In this document: positions 14,548 through 17,743 of the stretch, piece after piece | Position numbering within the stretch: position 1 is the first letter of the stretch | Layout of the letters: each line of letters begins with the position of its first letter | Origin: Zoogloeaceae bacterium | GTDB lineage: Bacteria > Pseudomonadota > Gammaproteobacteria > Burkholderiales > Rhodocyclaceae | Direction: 5' to 3' | DNA length: 17,743 nt | NCBI GenBank assembly: GCA_031267345.1 | Contig: JAIRZG010000136.1 | Span: 1-17,743, forward strand | Notes under the pieces: model-generated | The model's database searches: none | The model's input: the letters and a program-made list of their open reading frames with translations, nothing else | What the model was told of the DNA's origin: nothing | Translations under genes and position numbers: made by a program

Positions 14548-15780
14548 TCAGTACAACAAAAACGCGCGGCGTTCTTCTTGCCAGGCGGCTTCATCGACAC
14601 TCGCCAGCGCCTCCAGATCGTCCGGCATCGCCGTTGGGTCGTCCACCCATTCGCGCAGCAGAGGGCTGCCGTTGATCAGATCGATGGGCAGACGGTCGAA
14701 TTCGTATTCGTAGGCGAAATCCCGCCACAACGGATAGTCGGGGCAAAGGCGGCGCAGCGCCTTGAAAGCCAGGCTCAACAGACGCCAGGGGCGGAAGGCG
14801 CGGGGGTCGTAGGCGACGTGGTTCTGTTTCACGTGAAACGGCTCTACGTGTATTTGCAGGCCGTGACAGAGTTGTCCGGCGTGTTTGTGAAAGGTCGGCT
14901 CAAACCAGCATTCGCGCAGGATGCAGCCACGCAAACACTCCGGCGCGAGCTTTTGCGCCTCCGCCATGAGCGCGCGGGCGTTGATGTCCGGCGCGCCCAA
15001 AAGTTCCAGCGGTCGGGTCGTGCCGCGTCCTTCCGAAAGCGTCGTGCCTTCCAACAGCACCGTGCCCGCATAGGCGCGCGCCATGAAGAGATTGGGCGCG
15101 TTGGGGCTGGGATTGATCCAGGCGCGTTGCGTGAGCGGCCAGCCGTAACCGGGCGCGTCGTCGGGGCGCCAGCCCTGCATGGCGATAACTTCGCAGTCCA
15201 CCTCCAGTTTCAGGGTGGCGATGAACCAGCGCGCCAGTTCGCCCAGTGTGAGGCCGTGCCGCATGGGTAACGCACCGGCGCCGACAAAACTTTCCCAGCC
15301 TTTCCGCAAGCGCAAGCCTTCCGCCGGACGCCCGACAGGATTCGGGCGATCCAGTATCCATACCGTCTTGCCGTATTGCGCCGCCGCTTCCAGCACATAG
15401 CGCAGGGTGGTGAGAAAAGTGTAGACGCGACAACCCAGGTCTTGCAAATCGACGAGCAGGACATCAAACTGTTCCAGCATTTCCGCCGTGGGGCGGCGTG
15501 TTGCGCCGTAAAGACTGAATACGGGAATACCCAAACGCGGATCGATGAAATCCGGCGATTCCACCATATTGTCCTGCTTGTCGCCGCGCAATCCGTGCTG
15601 CGGGCCGAAGGCGGCGGTGAGTTTTATATCCGGCAGTTGGGCAAGGGCGTCGAGCGCGTGTGTGAGTTCCGGCGTCACGGAAGCCGGATGCGCCAACAAG
15701 GCGAGGCGCTTGCCGACAAGTGGGCGGCGCAGAGAGGTGTCGGCAAGAAAACGGTCAAGTCCAAAAAGCGTCATGTTCAT
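14548..15780 (-). CDS. DUF1343 / NamZ-like exo-beta-N-acetylmuramidase
   Basis: A 410-residue protein of the DUF1343 family, whose characterised member NamZ removes N-acetylmuramic acid from the non-reducing end of peptidoglycan fragments. Conserved blocks visible: FGPQHGLRGDKQDNMVES (about 58-75), DVLLVDLQDLGCRVYTF, ILDRPNPVGR, GLTLGELARW, FMARAYAGTVLLEGTTLSEGRGTTRPLELLG in two parts, and LINGS followed by LREWVDD near the end. The length fits the family. No signal peptide is seen at either possible start (ATG 15780 or 15774), so the protein is probably cytoplasmic and would act on recycled muropeptides; many relatives are exported. Its ribosome site is weak. It is co-oriented with the chemoreceptor gene but separated by 167 nt. 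Confidence 0.85.
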   Translation of the reverse strand: MNMTLFGLDRFLADTSLRRPLVGKRLALLAHPASVTPELTHALDALAQLPDIKLTAAFGPQHGLRGDKQDNMVESPDFIDPRLGIPVFSLYGATRRPTAEMLEQFDVLLVDLQDLGCRVYTFLTTLRYVLEAAAQYGKTVWILDRPNPVGRPAEGLRLRKGWESFVGAGALPMRHGLTLGELARWFIATLKLEVDCEVIAMQGWRPDDAPGYGWPLTQRAWINPSPNAPNLFMARAYAGTVLLEGTTLSEGRGTTRPLELLGAPDINARALMAEAQKLAPECLRGCILRECWFEPTFHKHAGQLCHGLQIHVEPFHVKQNHVAYDPRAFRPWRLLSLAFKALRRLCPDYPLWRDFAYEYEFDRLPIDLINGSPLLREWVDDPTAMPDDLEALASVDEAAWQEERRAFLLY

Positions 15781-15911
15781 TATTCAAGGGAATGGCAGGC
15801 AAGATTATAGCCCCGGTCGCCATCGAAGATTCCCACGGCACTGGAGAGATCGGGTATCTTTAGCAATCTTTGAGGCTTCATGGAAAAACATGCCGACATT
15901 GAAACTCTGGA

Positions 15912-16708
15912 TTGGTAAACAGCTTTTACATCCTGTACGGCGCGAGTACCCGCAATGGGAAGTCTACGCTCACGGAGGCTATCGGCTTCATTCTCGGCGA
16001 TTACGCCCGGACGGTTCAGCCGCAGACGCTGGCGAAACGCTCGTCGGACGGAGCCGCGCTATCGCCGGACATCGCGCGGCTCAAAGGGGCGCGTTTCGTC
16101 TGTACGCCGGAGCCGGAAAAAGGCTTGGAGTTAAACTCCGCGCTGATGAAGCAGCTTACGGGCGACGACACCTACGTCGAGCGGTTCCTGAACGAAAACC
16201 CGTTTGAGTTCGTGCCAGAGTTCCACATCTTCTTCAACACCAACCACTTGCCAAGGACGAACGACGATACGATTTTCGCGTCGGGGCGGGTCAGGATTAT
16301 CCCGTTTGAGCGCCACTTCACGGCGCAGGAGCAAGACCACGGCTTAAAGGGGCTGTTCCGCAAATCAGCGAGCAAGAGCGCGATTCTCAACTGGCTCATT
16401 GACGGCTGCCGCCTGATGTTGGAAGTCGGCATGGGCGTAACAGAGCGTATGCAAGCCGCGCTCGACGAGTACCGCGCCGAGTGCGACTCTGTCGGCGATT
16501 TCTTCGCCGAGCGTATTTTATACCCGCGGAGGGACAGAAGTTGCAGACTTCGGCGCTCTACGCCGCGTACACGGTACAGGCGAAGCTGTCCGGCAACCGA
16601 TCGATGAGCGTTCAGGCGTTCGTCGGCGAGGTCAAAAAGCGTTACAATGTCGGGCGTGATCGGACGCTCGGTACCGTCATTTACGACGCCGCTCTCACGA
16701 ATTTGTGA
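15912..16708 (+). pseudogene. Truncated, frame-disrupted phage/satellite primase-helicase (P4-type D5_N/helicase C-terminal part)
   Basis: The reading frame opens at an unlikely TTG (15912) just before an SF3-type helicase core: Walker A in YGASTRNGKSTLTEAIG, Walker B-like region FVCTPEPEKG, and the motif FHIFFNTNHLPRTNDDT, followed by RVRIIPFERHF. These are typical of the C-terminal half of phage or plasmid primases of the P4 alpha family. The N-terminal primase part and the first helicase segment are missing, and an in-frame TGA lies immediately upstream (15900-15902). Near 16513-16540 the frame shifts by -1, after FFAERILY; the homologous C-terminus then continues in the other frame as PAEGQKLQTSALYAAYTVQ through VIYDAALTNL, ending at the TGA 16706-16708. 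The gene is therefore a relic, unless the shift is a sequencing error. Confidence 0.82.
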
Positions 16709-16733
16709 GAACGAGCAAAAATATGTGTCGCAT

Positions 16734-16780
16734 CTGTCACGGTTATCGCGGCGTGACAGACGTGACACTTGTGACAGACG
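16734..16780 (+). repeat. GTGACA direct/inverted repeats downstream of the primase relic
   Basis: Two identical GTGACAGACG copies (16753-16762 and 16771-16780), a central GTGACA (16762-16767) and an inverted CTGTCAC (16734-16740). In satellite P4 the alpha primase-helicase binds short iterons at ori and crr, so these could be iterons of a replication origin. That function is inferred only from the spacing and the neighbouring primase. Confidence 0.4.
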
Positions 16781-16817
16781 TTTTCGGTCGATTCCACAAA
16801 ATATCAAAGGCGATATA

Positions 16818-16868
16818 ATGAATATAACCGAAGACAAGAGGCACTCGCGCCAGTCGCATCCCCACTGA
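16818..16868 (+). pseudogene. Short ORF, probably the stub of a truncated gene
   Basis: Sixteen codons (MNITEDKRHSRQSHPH) start at an ATG with AAAGG 7 nt upstream and end at a TGA, shortly followed by a G-run. The good ribosome site next to a very short frame suggests the start of a gene whose body was deleted; it may equally be chance. No function can be assigned. Confidence 0.2.
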
Positions 16869-16929
16869 GCAGACCCGGGGACCAGCGTGGGGCGCGGGGG
16901 GGCGCAATTATTCTTTTCCCTGCTGGTAC

Positions 16930-16958
16930 TTGTATTTTGCCGATAATGACGTTATACT
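16930..16958 (+). promoter_or_regulatory. Sigma-70-like promoter with a leader hairpin
   Basis: TTGTAT (16930-16935), a 17-bp spacer and TATACT (16953-16958). Immediately downstream lies CTGCCG-AGGAAA-CGGCAG (16963-16980), which would form a 6-bp hairpin at or close to the predicted transcript start. It would drive the short ORF at 17029. Confidence 0.5.
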
Positions 16959-17028
16959 GTGTCTGCCGAGGAAACGGCAGCGGACAGACAAACGCAACGG
17001 CAATCGTGTCCGATGAAAGGAGAGCCAA

Positions 17029-17079
17029 ATGAAATGGCGTACATGCCTGAAGTCCGTGAAAGTCAACCGATTGTACTAG
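17029..17079 (+). CDS. Possible 16-residue leader peptide
   Basis: The frame encodes MKWRTCLKSVKVNRLY and ends in TAG. AAAGGAGAG at 17016-17024 is the best ribosome site in this stretch, but it also suits an overlapping 68-codon frame from the ATG at 17034 to 17240, a less likely protein with no family resemblance. A promoter lies 70 nt upstream and a weak terminator-like hairpin 20 nt downstream, so the small frame could be a leader peptide. There is no run of one regulatory amino acid as in classic biosynthetic attenuators. Confidence 0.25.
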   Translation: MKWRTCLKSVKVNRLY

Positions 17080-17097
17080 AGCATCCTCAGAAAATGA

Positions 17098-17123
17098 GCC
17101 CGTTGGTGCTGGGGCAATTTTTT
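17098..17123 (+). terminator. Weak rho-independent terminator-like hairpin
   Basis: GCCC (17098-17101) and GGGC (17112-17115) pair across a 10-nt loop, and six T follow at 17118-17123. The 4-bp stem is short, so efficiency would be low or conditional. Confidence 0.3.
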
Positions 17124-17135
17124 ATTTCAAGACGC

Positions 17136-17164
17136 CTTTATTCCGCAATCGCGTGTGCTATACT
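17136..17164 (+). promoter_or_regulatory. Extended -10 promoter before the AT-rich membrane-protein gene
   Basis: TGC-TATACT (TG at 17156-17157, -10 at 17159-17164) is a near-perfect extended -10 element; the -35 region CTTTAT/TTTATT (17136-17142) is poor, as is common with extended -10 promoters. The transcript would start near 17171, about 95 nt before the ATG at 17267. Confidence 0.45.
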
Positions 17165-17266
17165 ATGCTCGCCCAAGCGAAACTACAGACCTGTGCGAGA
17201 GTGGCGAAAAACAAATAGAAATATGGCGTATTTTCAATAGAAAACATGAAAACGGAGTGGCGCATT

Positions 17267-17743
17267 ATGAATAGAAAAATATCATCAAGTAGCTCTGCGG
17301 CAAGGACTTTCGGGGATTGCGGCGCGGCGCGAGTTATGGCGTCTATTTGTGAGTTATGTGCCATTGTACCTAAAACTGGTCGGAAAATTCATGGAATAAA
17401 AAATTTGTCGGAGAATATATTGACAAAATATAGCATTATAAATAAAATGGCATTTATGAAAGTGTATATAATAATTGGAATTATGGTTTTATCCATTGTT
17501 TTAGGAATTTGTATTTATGTGTATGGACAGGAAAAAAGTATTCCAGAAAATACATTGGCTGTTCTTCAAATTGAAGAAAACAGTATTTACTTAATGGAAA
17601 TTCAAAAAGTTCCATTAGAAATGCATGATGAAAGCATGAGAATTATAGGAAATGGAGATTATTATATTGAATATACAACAATAAGTAAAGACTATCCGCA
17701 AAACTATACAATGCAAACATTTTATGTACATATAATCCCTGAA
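17267..17743 (+). CDS. AT-rich gene for a single-pass membrane protein of unknown function (3' end outside the window)
   Basis: The frame is open for 159 codons from an ATG at 17267 to the window edge. GGAG (17254-17257) lies 9 nt upstream; an in-frame ATG at 17246 lacks a ribosome site, and ATGs at 17447 and 17456 would start just before the membrane helix. Residues 1-60 are polar and basic (MNRKISSSSSAARTFGDC at the start). A strong hydrophobic helix follows (KVYIIIGIMVLSIVLGICIY, about 64-83), then an extracytoplasmic-looking, Glu- and Tyr-rich part (QIEENSIYLMEIQKV, NGDYYIEYTTISKDYPQNY). Codons after about 17380 are strongly A/T-biased, unlike the GC-rich genes to the left, which points to recent acquisition. 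I do not recognise the family. A type II topology with the C-terminal part outside is the simplest reading. Confidence 0.7.
   Translation, partial: MNRKISSSSSAARTFGDCGAARVMASICELCAIVPKTGRKIHGIKNLSENILTKYSIINKMAFMKVYIIIGIMVLSIVLGICIYVYGQEKSIPENTLAVLQIEENSIYLMEIQKVPLEMHDESMRIIGNGDYYIEYTTISKDYPQNYTMQTFYVHIIPE

Larger units (their letters stand above)
16709..17266. other. Mostly non-coding accessory stretch with repeats and promoter signals
   Basis: These 558 bases hold no recognisable gene. From left to right: GTGACA repeats (16734-16780), a 16-codon ORF with a fair ribosome site (16818-16868), an inverted repeat CCCCAC/GTGGGG (16860-16865, 16887-16892), a run of seven G (16896-16902), two sigma-70-like promoters (16930-16958 and 17136-17164), a leader hairpin, a 16-codon leader-like ORF, a weak terminator-like hairpin and three AATAGAAA repeats. 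The pattern suggests stacked control regions left from a mobile element. Confidence 0.5.

Noticed and set aside
16511..16530. Programmed -1 frameshift in the primase
   Set aside because: The direction is right, but there is no X-XXY-YYZ slippery heptamer and the gene is also 5'-truncated; decay or a sequencing error is simpler.
17158..17364. 68-codon minus-strand frame
   Set aside because: It runs opposite the promoter and ribosome site of the AT-rich gene; no ribosome site of its own or family resemblance.
17420..17448. TTGACA with TAAAAT at 17-bp spacing inside the last gene
   Set aside because: It lies in very AT-rich coding DNA and its -10 overlaps the ATG at 17447, so it is probably chance.

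Overview
The window looks like a chromosomal segment of a GC-rich, denitrifying or N2O-respiring proteobacterium, most likely a betaproteobacterium of the Rhodocyclales type. This is inferred from gene content and protein style; no rRNA or tRNA gene is present to confirm it. No CRISPR array or complete insertion sequence was seen.

Region 1 (1-6056, minus strand) is a clade II ('atypical') nitrous oxide reductase cluster. In transcription order it reads nosZ, a monohaem cytochrome c, a dihaem cytochrome c, nosB, nosD and the start of nosG, which leaves the window at base 1. NosZ carries a Sec rather than a Tat signal. NosB is the membrane protein typical of clade II clusters. The two small cytochromes and NosG (Tat-exported ferredoxin) are likely parts of the electron supply, and NosD serves copper-centre maturation. 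The gene order, the Sec signal and NosB together make the clade II call firm.

Region 2 (6057-10853) is a 380-bp divergent intergenic stretch followed on the plus strand by three translationally coupled signalling genes with two ATGA overlaps. They encode a membrane hybrid histidine kinase with a periplasmic haem-c (CxxCH) sensor domain, a soluble receiver-histidine kinase of the HisKA_3 type, and a NarL/LuxR-type response regulator. Their position makes them candidates for controlling nos expression; this is inference.

Region 3 (10854-15780, minus strand) holds ordinary chromosomal genes: a small GNAT-like protein, a TyrB-type aminotransferase, a methyl-accepting chemotaxis protein and a DUF1343/NamZ-type putative muramidase. 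A 135-bp element with imperfect terminal inverted repeats lies between the aminotransferase and the chemotaxis gene.

Region 4 (15781-17743) is accessory DNA. It starts with a 5'-truncated, frame-disrupted phage/satellite primase-helicase, followed by GTGACA repeats. A mostly non-coding, promoter-rich stretch comes next. The window ends in an AT-rich gene for a predicted single-pass membrane protein of unknown function that runs off the right edge. The base-composition change and the broken primase indicate a decayed integrated element or a genomic-island border.
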